A DNA stretch of 64,000 nt, taken from contig MNCI01011864.1 in assembly GCA_015680685.1 (NCBI GenBank), positions 585,973 through 649,972 on the forward strand, read 5' to 3'. The notes under the pieces were generated by a model. It worked only from the letters and a program-made list of their open reading frames with translations. It was not told the origin of the DNA and made no database searches. The stretch comes from Gnetum montanum. Taxonomy: Eukaryota; Streptophyta; Gnetopsida; Gnetales; Gnetaceae. Made by a program: the position numbers and the translations under genes. Below, one piece after another: positions 48,681 to 60,920 of this stretch (positions are counted from its first letter, which is position 1; every line of letters starts with the position of its first letter).

Positions 48681-51144
48681 TCACTTGGTGAGAGCAGCAG
48701 GGAACTTGGTTAGCCCAACAATATGAAAAGGGCCCTGCACATTGTAGAAGGTGGCAGACAGCAGCATAGGCGAGATTTGCACCGCCAAGAATCCTTGCCC
48801 ATCGTAGTACATGTCAACTCCATTCATATCCGCATCCGGATCGATCCCTCTCCACGATTTGGATCCACCACCGCTTGTTAGAAAGTGTAGATTCCTGTAA
48901 CAACAATAACAACAACAAAAGCAACGACACTCAAAATACATGATCTTAGCTCCTGTAATGCAAAGAATCGATCACTAATAATGGACAAGCGATGGATTTG
49001 CGTTTGCGATGTAAGAAATCAGAGGAGTTTCTGGGATTTAAGGTACGCTGAGAGGCTGTGAATGTCTTCCAAGCAGTGATCGTGGCCGTTAATGTAAATA
49101 TCCACGCCATGGGATTCCAGTATTGGCCGAATGAGGCGCTCCAGCTCCTTTGTGTCACCGTGGTGCCCCACGCTCCTCATTGTATGGTGCCCCACCACGA
49201 TTTTCCATGTCGCCTTAGAAGATCTTAGAGCTTCAGCTAATTCCTGTCGATTGCAGACACACAGAGGCAACCTCAATCGCGTTTCGAGTTCTAAGATTGA
49301 AATCTATGTTAAACTGGAACCGAAGCTGAAGATTTTTCAGGTACATGATGTATACAATTTGCATTCGATAGATCTTGAGCCTACAGAAACTCGATAAAAT
49401 TTCCGTTTCATTTCTGTATCTCGTTCAAGCTTGGAATTTGAAAGGTCGTGTGTCTTTGTTACCTGAATTTGGCGGCGAATGTACTGCGCTCTCGGTTCCA
49501 CTCCACGCCAGTCGTAGCGGTGCTTGTTCGGAACTTTCCAATACTTCTTAACGAAGGGCGTCGTGTCTATGAAGAAGATTTCTACTGTGACTGGGCATTC
49601 ATCTTTCTGCAACTCTGAAAATTTTTGCCAAAACTTGTCCAATGATTATGGCAGGATTCACTGCAAATAAGGCGCTATTTAACCGTTGCGTTGTAGCGGC
49701 TTAATTACCTGTGCAGAGGCTATATTTGAGCAAAAAGGATCGCTGGCAATTCCAGCGCCAGTCCCGAGCTTTGAGTTCAGGGCTGAGCTGCGCGAGGGCG
49801 TCTCCTCTGTAGTCGTGGTTGCCAAGAACGGCGTACCAAGGCTTCTGAAGGCTCTCCGCAGTGTAAACGTCTGTGAAAGATGTTTTGAAGAGCGAGTCGT
49901 TCACTCCTGTGAGGCCGTCCTCGTAGAAGTTGTCTCCCGTTGATATCACGAAGTCTGCGTTCAGTTCCTCAGCAACCCTTCCCATCTGCATCACAGGCAT
50001 ATTAGTCCATGTATGAAGAAGACCATTGCTTTGGCTTTGCTCTGTATTTTACTCTGGTTTCCGGTTTTCTATGTTGACGAAAAACAACGCTACATTCAAA
50101 GCTAATTTTTTAAAAAAAATGCGCTACGATAAGGTCAGAAATTTTTGAAGACGCACGATGGTGAAAGACTAACTACTTCCTCCCTAAAAGTAAAGGCTAC
50201 TTTTCATGATATGTTTTGGTAACTGACTCGACATTCACATGCTTTGGATATTAAGACACTGAAAGCTCAACTGGCTTTATTAAAGTCCAGAAAACATATA
50301 CGTGTTTAGTTATCGTATTTTTAAACGCATTTTTTATTATATTCTTTGATTTATCGGAGTTATGTTAAAATGGACAGCCTTCACCTACAAACACGTAAAC
50401 GGGAAATATTTGAGCATCTTTCGTGCAATCCACATGTTCATCACAGCCCTTGATCCTTACAAATGAAGGAATTTCTGGTCAGTTCCTTTCTTTATTTTGT
50501 TTGAAAGAATTCCGCAAGCAGAAAAGCAGAGGAGAACCAGTGCACATATCAACAATCAAGATTTGGTCCTCGATTCTCGTGAAAGAAGTTTTACACAAAT
50601 TGCAAAACGATGAAACGTTGAGATGAGTCAAGATGACTTCTCGAATCATTTTTAACACCTTAAGAAACAAGCCTATTCCTGTCCTTTCGAATCGTGAACG
50701 CTTTTTTATTCTTAAGCGGCAGCTGCATAAACTCCGATCCGCTTAAAATCCTTAAAAGCTTTTCTGATAGCGAAGAGTAGAACTATAACGCCACACACAC
50801 ACACCTCTAGAACAGGTAAATTTTTAGTAAGATTCGTAGAGATCAGACATCTTTGAAACTAAGTTTCGAAAACCGCTGGTACATCTACCAAGATACGAGA
50901 TGTTAACACGGTTTATGTGGAAATATGAGTACCGGCAACAGAATCAGAGGCAAACCTGAGAAGCGACATGCGACTGATTATATTCGCCATTTCTTCCCCA
51001 ATCGCCAACGACAAGGAAGTTCAGAGTCGCCTTATTGCCTTGTGGCAGGCGAAAACCGGCGTCGGATAAAGAAACAGCACAACGCAGAAGATATACGGAA
51101 ACGCAAAGGGAAATCCAGAAGCATTTACAGCTTGCCATATTCAT
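48681..51144 (-). CDS. Purple acid phosphatase, five exons, secreted
   Basis: Low-molecular-weight plant purple acid phosphatase, a binuclear metal enzyme that releases phosphate from phosphomonoesters, usually in the cell wall or vacuole. Coding exons on the minus strand are 51144-50956, 49985-49709, 49614-49463, 49243-49047 and 48894-48681. All four introns are GT-AG, the joined phases agree, and the product has 342 residues, normal for the family. A hydrophobic signal peptide covers residues 1-25. Metal ligands sit in the five family blocks: GDWG (Asp48), GDNFY (Asp81, Tyr84), GNHD (Asn119), VVGHH (His225) and NGHDH (His260, His262). The start is MNMAS, since the signal peptide follows at once. 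It appears intact and is more GC-rich than its surroundings. It resembles the PAP3/PAP7/PAP8/PAP17 group; no orthologue is claimed. Confidence 0.94.
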
Positions 51145-51192
51145 CACGATACACGACCGATCTGTGCAAGGTAGCGATCTTGTTGCTTGAGA

Positions 51193-51202
51193 GGTTTTAT
51201 AT
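51193..51202 (-). promoter_or_regulatory. Possible TATA box of the phosphatase gene
   Basis: ATATAAAACC on the minus strand, about 50 bases upstream of the start codon. If used, the 5' untranslated leader would be short, around 25 bases. Supported by position and sequence only. Confidence 0.35.
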
Positions 51203-52193
51203 CGAAGCGCCTTTACCAGTGGCTGCTTGCGAAGCTGAGATGCAAAGGAATGGTTCCTGGACACATGACAGTAGCCTACACGAAAACTTAAGATTCCATC
51301 CCCTACGGTACCTCCACTTTCTCTGCAAAAGCAAAGCAATTGGCCAAGATCATGACCGATGAGTACTCTTCATTAGCCATTCGTCCACAGACACAGTTTT
51401 CAACTCCCAAACCATGCGCGTCGGAGCCCATTATCCATAGACGTGCAGGCATCGAATCTCCTCAGAATATACACGCAGGATGCCGCTACTGTCTGCTATT
51501 GCGTGGAATCGTTGCTTTTCTTGTGTGCATTTGTATCGCCCATTTATGGTGATAGCAGAGTTCGTGATAAAAAAAGGTTTTGTTCGCTGTTTTACCAAAA
51601 GTAAGAACCAGTCGCTGTTGCTTTCGTTACCTGTTTTTGGCATCTCGTAATTTTCAGGCTATCGTGGTTTTGGTAGGATTTTAATTCTGATGAGGGACAT
51701 GCCGTGCTATGGAATTGAACACGGGAGCGAATGTACCAGCAGCAGTTGGGATGATGATAGAGCTATGCATCAAAAGAATCTGATTGGTGGAAGCCACAAA
51801 TGGAGGATTCTGAACATGTTTGGGTACATGTGCCTCAAAAAAAAGTGGGGACGGTTCATAGCAGGGGACGTGATAGAGAAAATTTAAATATATTAATTTT
51901 TTAAAAAAATTAAATCTCATATATCATAAAAAAACATTGTAGAATATAGAATAAGTACAATGTAAATCCAAAATATTGTTAATGCTTAAAAGTTGCATAG
52001 AAGATTGCAATATCCCCATTAAACTAAAGCAAAAAAATTTGCAAAGGTATGGAGTGCATCGAATCCATTTCCTTACTCAAGAGCCATAATTTGGCCAAAC
52101 ATGTAATTTCTGCAACAACCAAAATGGCATCGATAAAATGAAACCCTACTGTTACTCAATCCAATCTTTCTTAGAATGAAATTAAGCCTTAAG

Positions 52194-52316
52194 CCTCAAC
52201 CAAATTTATAACAAATCAATATGCTGATACTTTTGTTCACGACAACCTGTGAATCCTCAACCAAATTTATAACAAATCACGTCTGCTGATACTTTTGTTC
52301 AACGATGACCTGAGAG
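52194..52316. repeat. Tandem duplication, 61-base unit
   Basis: Two copies starting CCTCAACCAAATTTATAACA at 52194 and 52255, with a few differences including GCTGATACTTTTGTTCA in both. Confidence 0.9.
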
Positions 52317-52905
52317 TAAAGCTGTAGGTCTAACCACATTATAAGAAGACAACTAAACTAAACTAGGCACAGCCCAATAACTCACCTGGACTACGATGAT
52401 CCTCAAAAACCTTTGAGATGCTGGAGAATGGGCACTAGTCATGATGAAGGGGAAAGTAAAAACAGAGGCTTCGTTGTTGGCTCATAGATTTAAGAAGAAA
52501 AAGTTGAACAACCATCCATCCGTCATTATCTTCATGACTCATCATGACCCATGACGATGACCCTGTTTTGTTTTTCCTTTTTTCAGCAGAGATACGAGAA
52601 AAAGAGCAAAAACCAGCAATGACCAATAAACACGCGTGACTGTGTGAGTCATGGTGGACCCTTTGACGCTCCCAAACGCCAATCCATGCAAATGCAATGT
52701 TTACCTGGCACCCCCCATCCCAAACTTGATTTCCGTATGACCCAAACTTGGCCCTTCGGCCTTCGGTTGCCAAAGTAGCCCTTCCGTGATTTCTGCGTCT
52801 TTGTTTATTCATTCGTACTCCCATGTTTTCTGTGGTCTGTGTCATGCCGACGCCATGAATCTGAAGTTTCTGGTAGGATCAATGTAGACATCGACAGAAA
52901 AAGGT

Positions 52906-52955
52906 GAGAATAAAAAGGCACGAATAACACGAGAATAAAAAGGCACGAATAACAC
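52906..52955. repeat. Tandem duplication, 25-base unit
   Basis: Two exact copies of a unit starting GAGAATAAAAAGGCACG and ending AATAACAC, at 52906-52930 and 52931-52955. Confidence 0.95.
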
Positions 52956-53383
52956 GAGGCAAGGCGAGGCGACCATTTCAATGTATATGTACACATCCAG
53001 ACAAAATTTCGTTCGAATTTATGAAATACATACCCATTGCGGATTTAATACATTTCTGTACATGCTCTGGCATGCAATGCCAACAGTTGCTCAAAATTTA
53101 TCTGGAATGACAGATCTCCCGCGCATAATGATAGAGGTACATTTGAAAGAGGAGTGATATAGTTAGTTACGGATAAATCACATTTTGATGTCATGTAGCG
53201 TAGAATAAAGAGGGACTTGGTAATTGGCAGGAACCTTTCTTCTCAGAGCGTTGTCGTGTTTGTGATATACACAATGGAAAGATGATGATTCAACCTCAAC
53301 CATCGATGCCCTTGCCCAATCGTTCACAACCAATTCGAAAGCATTTTATCGTGGACAGTCAGCATCAATTCCATTACTATAAT

Positions 53384-53491
53384 TTTTATACCTCCCGTCC
53401 CGTTATTTTTTGTTTGTCGGGGGATGTCAGACCCCAATTTTTATACATCCCGTCCCGTTATTTTTTGTTTGTCGGGGATGTCGACCCCGAA
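53384..53491. repeat. Tandem duplication of about 55 bases
   Basis: TTTTTATAC(C/A)TCCCGTCCCG followed by TTATTTTTTGTTTGTCGGGG appears twice in a row, with small differences such as GGGGGATGTCAGA against GGGGATGTCGA. Confidence 0.9.
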
Positions 53492-54026
53492 AAGAAGTTT
53501 TCTGTTTGATGAGTTAAAGATAAAGATGTAAACACCTTACTCAATGTTATTATGTAAATATGATTTCTTACCTTTAGAAGTAGAAGCCTTGTCCCAATTC
53601 ATTACATATACTCATAACTTCCATATCTCAAGGCAAGACAAATTCTAAAGCAATTCTTGAGGCTTAGTGAGACTATGGTTAGAATTTTTAGGGGATGCAA
53701 TGGTTGAGAAAATGAAATATCTTTTGGGAGGATGAGCAACAAAATCCTAAGCATATTTGCCAACTAATCAAGCAAAAGGTTTTAACATAGATGTGGTCTA
53801 ATGTAGAAGGCAAGAGACAATTTTATTTACATCACATTAAATCTAATACTCTAGATGTAGAAGCTCACTATCTCTTAGTTGCTATCCTAATCAAAAATTG
53901 GAATGCTATTAGCAAAATTGAGTATGAAAGAGTGCATTTGTATATTGTGCAAGTTTCTACTATTGTGACTACCTATTTAAGATAAGGTTATAATGGTACA
54001 CCAAAAAGTTTGTATGATTTCTTTTT

Positions 54027-54139
54027 ACTACCCACATTAGTACTTAGTGAATTTGTAAAATCTATCTTTATTTTTTATGAAAATGTAACATCTATCTAAT
54101 AGATCTTATGGCTCGGTAGATGTCATAAAGCTTCAATTT
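54027..54139 (+). repeat. Diverged second copy of the 48060-48204 repeat
   Basis: Shared landmarks: CAATTTGTAGAGTCTATC against GAATTTGTAAAATCTATC, CTTTATTTT, AAAATGTAA, and CATAAAGCTTCA. The poly(A) run of the first copy is absent. Confidence 0.7.
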
Positions 54140-54479
54140 CAATTTCATGATTAACAAGCCAATTTGTGAATACAAAAATAAACAATAAGATGTCCTCGAT
54201 GTAACTTGATTTAGTAACCTCCCTGAAATTACTTCTTAAATGGAGTGTAGCCGTTAAAATTTAGGCGTTAAATGTGATAAAAAATTTGGGAGATGATGGT
54301 TGATTCCCTAACGAGGGGCAGAAGTTTTTGACCTGCAGGTAAATGGCTGCTCAAAGATGCATTTAATACATTAAAAGCAAAGCATGTGTAGGCCACAAAA
54401 GACGAAATTCAATTTCAAGAGTGTTGTTGCATTTCTGGACTATTTTCAAACAAAAAGATGCTTCTTCTGTCCACTCCAG

Positions 54480-54516
54480 TCCATTCCCAGCCCCAGTCCC
54501 AGTCCCAGTCCCAGCC
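54480..54516. repeat. CCAGTC microsatellite
   Basis: CCCAGCCCCAGTCCCAGTCC and onward, four to five imperfect units of CCAGTC. Confidence 0.85.
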
Positions 54517-55539
54517 AAAGCCATCCCATCAATCCACACCAGAGCACGACCAAGTGCAGTTGCCCCACAACGGAAGTTCATTTCGATTGGCTTGGCTCGG
54601 ATCGGCTTATCCGTGTCACATGTATTAATAACTTTACAACTGTCATCGGGACAGAAACATAACATGCATTCCACGACTCTGAGCAGGCTTGAAAATATAC
54701 GGTCGGTCAAGTAGCCCCCGTATATATTATATTATAGGGTTTATTTTTGCGGTTTATTATACGCTTCAGCTTTGAGGTAAGCCTCAATCTGGTCATGATA
54801 TTCTCTGGGCGTCTTGGATGCCATCGTAACAGGGACAACTAACACGATGACCGCTTCAATTTTCAAATGAACACCTTTGAGAGGCACCGCGTACTGCTTC
54901 AAAGGTTACACTGTTGTCAACACAGACAATACTCATGTCGTTCGTTAAGAACTTCCTCTGACTAACGTAGATTAGGCAGAATAAGGATCTGTATTCACTT
55001 AAGAATACTTCACAAGACAAACTTGTGCAAAACCAAAGTGTAGCAAGCTTCGGGATTTCTTCTATTAGAAACTTCAAACATCTCCTTTGTCATACTCCAC
55101 CATCAAGTTGATTGGATGGAACACATCTCATTCAACAAGAAAATCGAATCAAATTCAGCCTTGGCAATGAAATTCAATGAATGTTTATGAAATTCAATGA
55201 ATGTTTCACCCTGTAAAAAAATGGGAAAGTAAATTAAGCCCAAAAGATAGATTAACAGCTCTAAACAAGCAAAGGAAGAAGCCTAATGGCCAAAGAAGCC
55301 TTGGAGTGGAGTGTTGATTCCTTAGAAACATTACCAAGTGACTAATACTTCAAAGCACGAAGTGCAAAAATGACATTTATTAATCAAAGTATCACTACCA
55401 TGACCATGATGTCAACAATAGCTAAAGATATTTAAAATTTATACCATCTCCAATATCTTTAGCTACTCTTAACTGACTAGCTTTGGGATTTCAACTTATT
55501 TGGAAACTAGGAAATCTTCTATAATACATGAGGTTGCAT

Positions 55540-55865
55540 ATGAGTTTTTTCTCCTTGACTATGCCCAAAAATTATATTTCATTCTTACATAGCTAAAACT
55601 TCTTCAGATTGAATGAAAGTCCTATCCCATGTTTAGAACAAGCTTTTGCAAACTCCTTAAGGTGTTCATAATGATCTTCAAGATTATCGGAATAGATTAA
55701 AAAGTCATCTATGTAGTTAGCCACAAAGCTTTTTATCTTACCAAAAATAGCATCCATTCTACATTGAAATTGGGCAGGAGAATTTTTCAATCCGAATGGC
55801 ATTACCAACCAGTCATACAATCCACCTAGAGTGCTAAATGTAGTCTTATGAATGTCTTCTTTAGT
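55540..55865 (-). pseudogene. Reverse transcriptase of the left viral-like copy, downstream half
   Basis: The second half of the palm, with WLVMPFGLKN and the catalytic YIDD box at 55704-55715 followed by FLIYS. A frame stop comes after LSFNLKKF, and weak similarity continues to about 55540 (FLGIVK). The upstream half lies beyond the solo LTR, at 56869-57057. Confidence 0.8.
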
Positions 55866-56863
55866 TGATGAGTGGCAAGGTACCCCTACACTCAACCATA
55901 CGAAACGAGCATAGCACGCGCAATTCAGTCGAACTCCGCAGACTAAATGCGTACACGCCCCATGGAACACTTGGGGTTAATCATTTGTTGTCTTCCCAGA
56001 CTTACTTGTAGTTGTCACGGTGTATGGTTAAGTAAGTCTGAGGTATATGGATTTTATAGTCTTTTATGTTTTATCTCCTATGCTATCGAGGTGAAGGGTT
56101 AAAGGAACTAACTAACTCTAACTAATGACTAAGTCTAAATTACCTAGCGTCAGCATCCGTTCCCACTTACTGTACATACCTTGAACCGATGCAACCGTGG
56201 CTACCAAACTCTAATCGTTGCTGGGATCACCACGTGTAATGCACGTGCTCGAAGTGGTCATACTGAGGCACTTATCTAGGAGGAAAGGGTTGAGAAAGCT
56301 AATCTAGCCTAAGTGCGATGAGCAGCCGATTCCTTGACTAACCGTACACATCATTGTGCATGATTACCACTGGGATTACCAAGTGCAGATCCTAGATATG
56401 CCACTAGGTTACCAAGTAGTCACACTAGATGCTCGTAATCAAGTTGTACTCATACCACGTTGTGATGAGCAACTGATTCCTTGACTAACCGTACACATCC
56501 TTAGATGCTCGTAATCAAGTTGTACTCATTCCGCATTCTAGGAGTTTAAGGGTAAGGGAGAAAACAATAAATAAAATCCTATTCCATGCACTGCAAGGTT
56601 TATCCAGGAAGTTCGTCTTTATTTCCATACACAACTTGTGTTCAGGTACAATGTTGCTCGAATAAAGATCCGTTCACTTTAGGACTCCTACTGCGGGCAT
56701 ATAGAAAATATTCTATCTCTGGAGTGATCAAACTGCCAGAGTTTCTCTACTTCTAGCCCAGGATGAGGAAACAAGGGAGAGGCGCCTCTTATTTGTAGAC
56801 TTGGTGACGGACCACGATATCGCATACATGATATCGCGGCCTATACGATATCGCATCTCATCA
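55866..56863 (-). mobile_element. Solo LTR inserted in the viral-like reverse transcriptase
   Basis: 998 bases, TGATGAG to CTCATCA, with a perfect target duplication TTAGT (55861-55865 and 56864-56868). The right viral-like copy has the uninterrupted site near 60687, which proves the insertion. It shares the GGCAAGGTACCCC start, the poly(A)-signal inverted repeat and three GATATC units at its U3 end with E1 and E3. An internal block (GATTCCTTGACTAACCGTAC) is duplicated at 56329 and 56473. The internal region of the parent element was probably lost by LTR recombination. Confidence 0.93.
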
Positions 56864-56868
56864 TTAGT

Positions 56869-57110
56869 GATCTTGATTTGATGACATCCTGACTTGTAAT
56901 CAAATTTTCTAAAGATCTTTTTAGCAACTACCCTTTGAATTAGTTCTTCTTTATTTGGTACTAGCCATTTGATGTGAATTGTTACTACATTTAGTGGGAT
57001 GTAATTGATCACCATCCTTACCTTTCCTCTTTTTACTTCAGCATGGTTCATGACCACAAAGTAAGCACAAGAATAACTAGAGGTGGAAGATCTAATCAGC
57101 CCTTTTTTAC
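56869..57110 (-). pseudogene. Reverse transcriptase of the left viral-like copy, upstream half
   Basis: Contains VRMVINYIPLNVVTIHIKW and KFDYKSGCHQIKIT, the fingers and first palm Asp. It is cut by the solo LTR immediately after KIT. In the right copy the same region is continuous in one 153-residue frame (60417-60878). Confidence 0.82.
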
Positions 57111-57439
57111 AAACTAGGCTACCTAACTTTCTACTTCAATTTCATCCATTCTATTCATGGGTATAGTCTTGCTTTGGATTGGTTAGGAATGTAGGCTTCT
57201 AGACTATCCTTTGACCAAAACTCCAAAGGGTGTTCACAACAATACTTTTTTAGCAATTCTTGAATTTCTTAAATGGCATTTAATTTCCTACCTTGGAACT
57301 TTAGCATCTTCTACACTTGTTGATACTTTGATTTGCTCTTATCTTGCCTAGCTTCATGTTTCATGATTTTTACTAATGTCAAATTCTCCATATAATATCT
57401 TGACTACTCAAATTTTGATTTTCCTAATTCTGGAGAAAT

Positions 57440-58000
57440 CCTTGGAACTGCGATCTTCTAATCTTCCATTATCATAACTACCAATTCTTTTCCTAAAGTG
57501 TACGAAGAGAAGTAATCCATAAAGTTAGTTCCAAGTCCAATATCAAACCCTCCATCACTAATTTGCACAAAATTTGTTTCTCCAATGAGCTTATCATTGA
57601 TTCTAACTAGTATATCTAGAGCAAATTTATTAAGATGCCTAATACCATTCATGGTGTTTATTTTGAACAGTCTAGCAAATTCAACCCAATTTTCCATGAC
57701 ATTCTAGTGAGCAAACTTTAGAGTTCCTTCTGTGTTGATGAAAGCTATAAACTTTCACCATTTTACCTTTCCTTCTACTACTACTTTAATTGGGATGAGC
57801 AACAATGAGATTTCAAAGATAGTCTTCTTTATCTGGTGAAGAACTTCTTTGGGTAGTTCATTCTTTTTTCTCCTTTCTCCAATGGCATGATACTTGGCTT
57901 TAACCCTTTTTTCATAAGGAACTATGATAAACTTTGTTGGTACCTTTAAAGCAACTAGATGATCTTCTGAAAACAATGAGTTGTTTGAATCATCTTCTAA
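57440..58000 (-). pseudogene. Protease-like region of the left viral-like copy
   Basis: Frames 57755-57976 and 57458-57697 read across FINTEGTLKFAHQNVM-like sequence to GFDIGLGTNFM. In the right copy the matching motif is D-T-K-A; here Asp is Asn and the motif is N-T-E-G, so it would be inactive. The assignment to a retroviral-type aspartic protease rests on this motif and on position before reverse transcriptase. Confidence 0.6.
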
Positions 58001-58453
58001 AAATAGTGGCAGATTTTGTGAGCAGAAGGCTGAGGTCTTTCATCTTCATCATCAGCCTAGATTCTACTTTTAGAATTACTAGGTCTAGCCTCACTTGATC
58101 CCTACAAAGCAAAAGGGTTAGTAAAACTGTTTGCTGAGCTAAATGCATCCTCTTCATCTTCTTTCTTCTGAGATGTATCATCTTGTCACTGATGCATAAA
58201 TTCTTCTAATTCTACCAGCTCTTTAGAATCCAATTCTTATTTGATTTCTTCATCTTCTGATTCTAAAATCCATCCTCCTTTAGCCATCCTCAGAGAATTC
58301 TTCATCTTCTTCAAAGGCTTTTGAACTATCACTGTCTGAATTTGTTTCCCAATCCAAACTATAGATTTTTTTTTCATTTTTTAGGCATTCTTCAAATTGT
58401 TCTTCTGACTCTATTGGTTCCCATTATTGGCCATACTCAACAAAAAAAAGCCT

Positions 58454-59105
58454 TTACCTTTTGCGGAGTCGTATTTGACTTCTTAGGACATTCATATGCA
58501 TAATGTCCCTTTTCTTTGCAATTATAGCAACTAACCTGCTTGGTATTCTTTTGATATTTTCTTCATTTGATGAACTTGTTTGGCCTAAACTTCTTTGGTT
58601 GATATCTTCTTCTGAAGCATCTGAACTTAGGTCTGATGTTGGCAATTTTTCTCCTAGATTTCTTTGAGCTATCTTTGCATTTGCCTTTACCAAAATTATC
58701 AACCATTCCATCAAGATTTTCATAGGCAGCTAGTGAAGGCATAATCTTTGTGAGTCCTATATGCAAGCATGCTTGCTGGAGTTCTTGCTTAGCCATGTGA
58801 ATTACATCAACAAAATATTGTAGAGATAAATTTACACTATTTTGGATAAACTTATGGATAACTATTTGTCCTAACATCCTTGGTAGGGAACCTAGATACA
58901 TATAGGCTATTAGTGGATCTCTATGTAATGCTAATATGTATACTTCCTTTTTATATTCATTGCCATATTCTTCAAAATCTTCTAACCTATATAATCTTCT
59001 TTGACTAAGCAAAAGTCTATCTTGCACCCTTAAATTTGCTAACGTATCCATAGAAAGCTCAGTAACCATAGTTGTAAAAAGACCTTGAAAACCACTATTT
59101 AACAC
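58454..59105 (-). pseudogene. Coat-protein-like region with CCHC knuckle, left viral-like copy
   Basis: An open frame of 180 residues (58563-59105) with LYRLEDFEEYGNEYKKEVYI and LGQIVIHKFIQN, then a Lys/Arg-rich tail (SKKSRRK, FRRRYQPKKFRPNKF). A stop separates it from a zinc knuckle C-x2-C-x4-H-x4-C at 58488-58529 (CYNCKEKGHYAYEC). A basic tail next to a CCHC knuckle upstream of protease and reverse transcriptase is the arrangement in Caulimoviridae coat proteins; a retrotransposon Gag is the alternative. Confidence 0.7.
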
Positions 59106-60416
59106 CTAATTGTGATTGTCTATTGTAGCACTTTCTCACCAATTTTTAATTATTCCTGATGTTCTAGAAAACCCTCCACACATGGCATTTCTTTCATCAA
59201 TTTTCAAAATATCTTTAGCTACTCTTAACTAATCAATCCATACTCTAATTGTCTGTTGTACTTCTTTAGGTGGTAAATTATCAATATTGGGCATTGGAAC
59301 AGAAGTACCTCTCATATCCTTTAGAGCAGAAAACGATGAAGGTTGTTCTTTGGAAGTGGGATAAGACATCATGATTTGACCTTGGCAGCCTTGAGGTAAG
59401 CCTCAATCCGGTCATGATATTCTCTGGGCGTCTTGGATGCCATTGTAATAGGGACAACTAACACGATGACCACTTAAATTTTCAAATGAACACCTCTGAG
59501 AGGCACCGCGTACTACTTCAAAGGTTACACTGTTGTCAACACAAACAATACTCATGTCGTTCGTTAAGAACTTACTCTGACTAACGTAGATTAGGCAGAA
59601 TAAGGATCTGTATTCACTTAAAGAATAGTTCACAAGACAACTTGTGCAAAACCAAAGTGTAGCAAGCTTTGGGATTTCTTCTATTAGAAACTTCAAACAT
59701 CTCCTTCGTCATACTCCACCATCAAGTTTATTGGATGTAACACATCTCATTCAACAAGAAAATTGAATCAAATTCAGCCTTGGCAATGAAATTCAATGAA
59801 TGTTTCACCCTGTAAAAAAATTGGGAAAGTAAATTACCATGACAGAATGCTGATGAAGCCCAAAAGATAGATTAACAGCTCTAAACAAGCAAAGGAAGAA
59901 GCCTAATGGCCAAAGAAGCCTTGGAGTAGAGTGTTGATTCCTTAGAAACATTACCAAGTGACTAATACTTCAAAGCACGAAGTGCAAAAATGACATTTAT
60001 TAATCAAAGTATCACTACCATGACCATGATGTCAACAATAACTAAAGATATTTAAAATTTATACCATCTCCAATATCTTTAGCTACTCTTGACTGAGCAA
60101 CTTTGGGATTCCAACTTATTTGGAAACTAGGAAATCTTCTATAATACATGAGGTTGCATATGAGTTTTTTCTCCTTGACTATGCCCAAAAATTATATTTC
60201 ATTCTTACATAGCTAAAACTTCTTCAGATTGAATGAAAGTCCTNACTAAAGATATTTAAAATTTATACCATCTCCAATATCTTTAGCTACTCTTAACTGA
60301 CTAGCTTTGGGATTTCAACTTATTTGGAAACTAGGAAATCTTCTATAATACATGAGGTTGCATATGAGTTTTTTCTCCTTGACTATGCCCAAAAATTATA
60401 TTTCATTCTTACATAG

Positions 60417-60920
60417 CTAAAACTTCTTCAGATTGAATGAAAGTCCTATCCCATGTTTAGAACAAGCTTTTGCAAACTCCTTAAGGTGTTCATAATGATC
60501 TTCAAGATTATCAGAATAGATTAAAAAGTCATCTATGTAGTTAGCCACAAAGCTTTTTATCTTACCAAAAATAGCATCTATTCTACATTTAAACTGGGCA
60601 GGAGCATTTTTCAATCCGAATGGCATTACCAACCATTCATACAATCCACCTAGAGTGCTAAATGTAGTCTTATGAATGTCTTCTTTAGTGATCTTGATTT
60701 GATGATATCCTAACTTGTAATCAAATTTGCTAAAATTTTTTTTAGCAACTAACCCTTGAATTAGTTCTTCTTTATTTGCAACTGGCCATTTGATGTGAAT
60801 TGTTACTGCATTTAGTGGGATGTAATTGATCACCATCCTTACCTTTCTTCTTTTTACTTCAGCATGGTTCATGACCACAAAGTAAGCACAAGAATAACTG
60901 GAGGTGGAAGATCTAATTAG
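60417..60920 (-). pseudogene. Reverse transcriptase of the right viral-like copy
   Basis: A 153-residue open frame: VRMVINYIPLNAVTIHIKWP, KFDYKLGYHQIKIT, EWLVMPFGLKNAPAQF, and YIDD at 60528-60539. It ends at a stop after LSFNLKKF. The chain YIDDFLIYSDNLEDHYEHL is compatible with both Caulimoviridae and Ty3/gypsy enzymes. No integrase follows. Confidence 0.85.

Larger units (their letters stand above)
51203..54769. other. Upstream flank of the phosphatase gene, repeats only
   Basis: No gene supported. It holds minisatellites at 52194-52316, 52906-52955, 53384-53491 and 54480-54516 and a diverged dispersed repeat at 54027-54139. A 64-residue frame at 53791-53985 (VEGKRQFYLHHIKSNTLDVE) is protein-like but unrecognised; it lies just upstream of the dispersed repeat and may be part of a mobile element. 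Confidence 0.5.
54770..59390 (-). mobile_element. Left copy of a pararetrovirus-like integrated remnant
   Basis: About 3.6 kb once its solo LTR is removed, in head-to-tail order with the copy at 59390-64000. On the minus strand it carries a coat-protein-like region, CCHC zinc knuckle, protease-like region and reverse transcriptase. A non-coding stretch and the short frame MASKTPREYHD follow. No integrase and no LTR of its own are seen, which favours an endogenous caulimovirid over a Ty3 element (inference). The upstream coding part present in the right copy is missing: the boundary at about 59385 joins mid-protein sequence to the end of the neighbouring unit. Every frame is broken. Confidence 0.65.

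Noticed and set aside
52435-52845. A 136-residue minus-strand frame upstream of the phosphatase
   Set aside because: No domain, low-complexity composition, no splice or promoter support.
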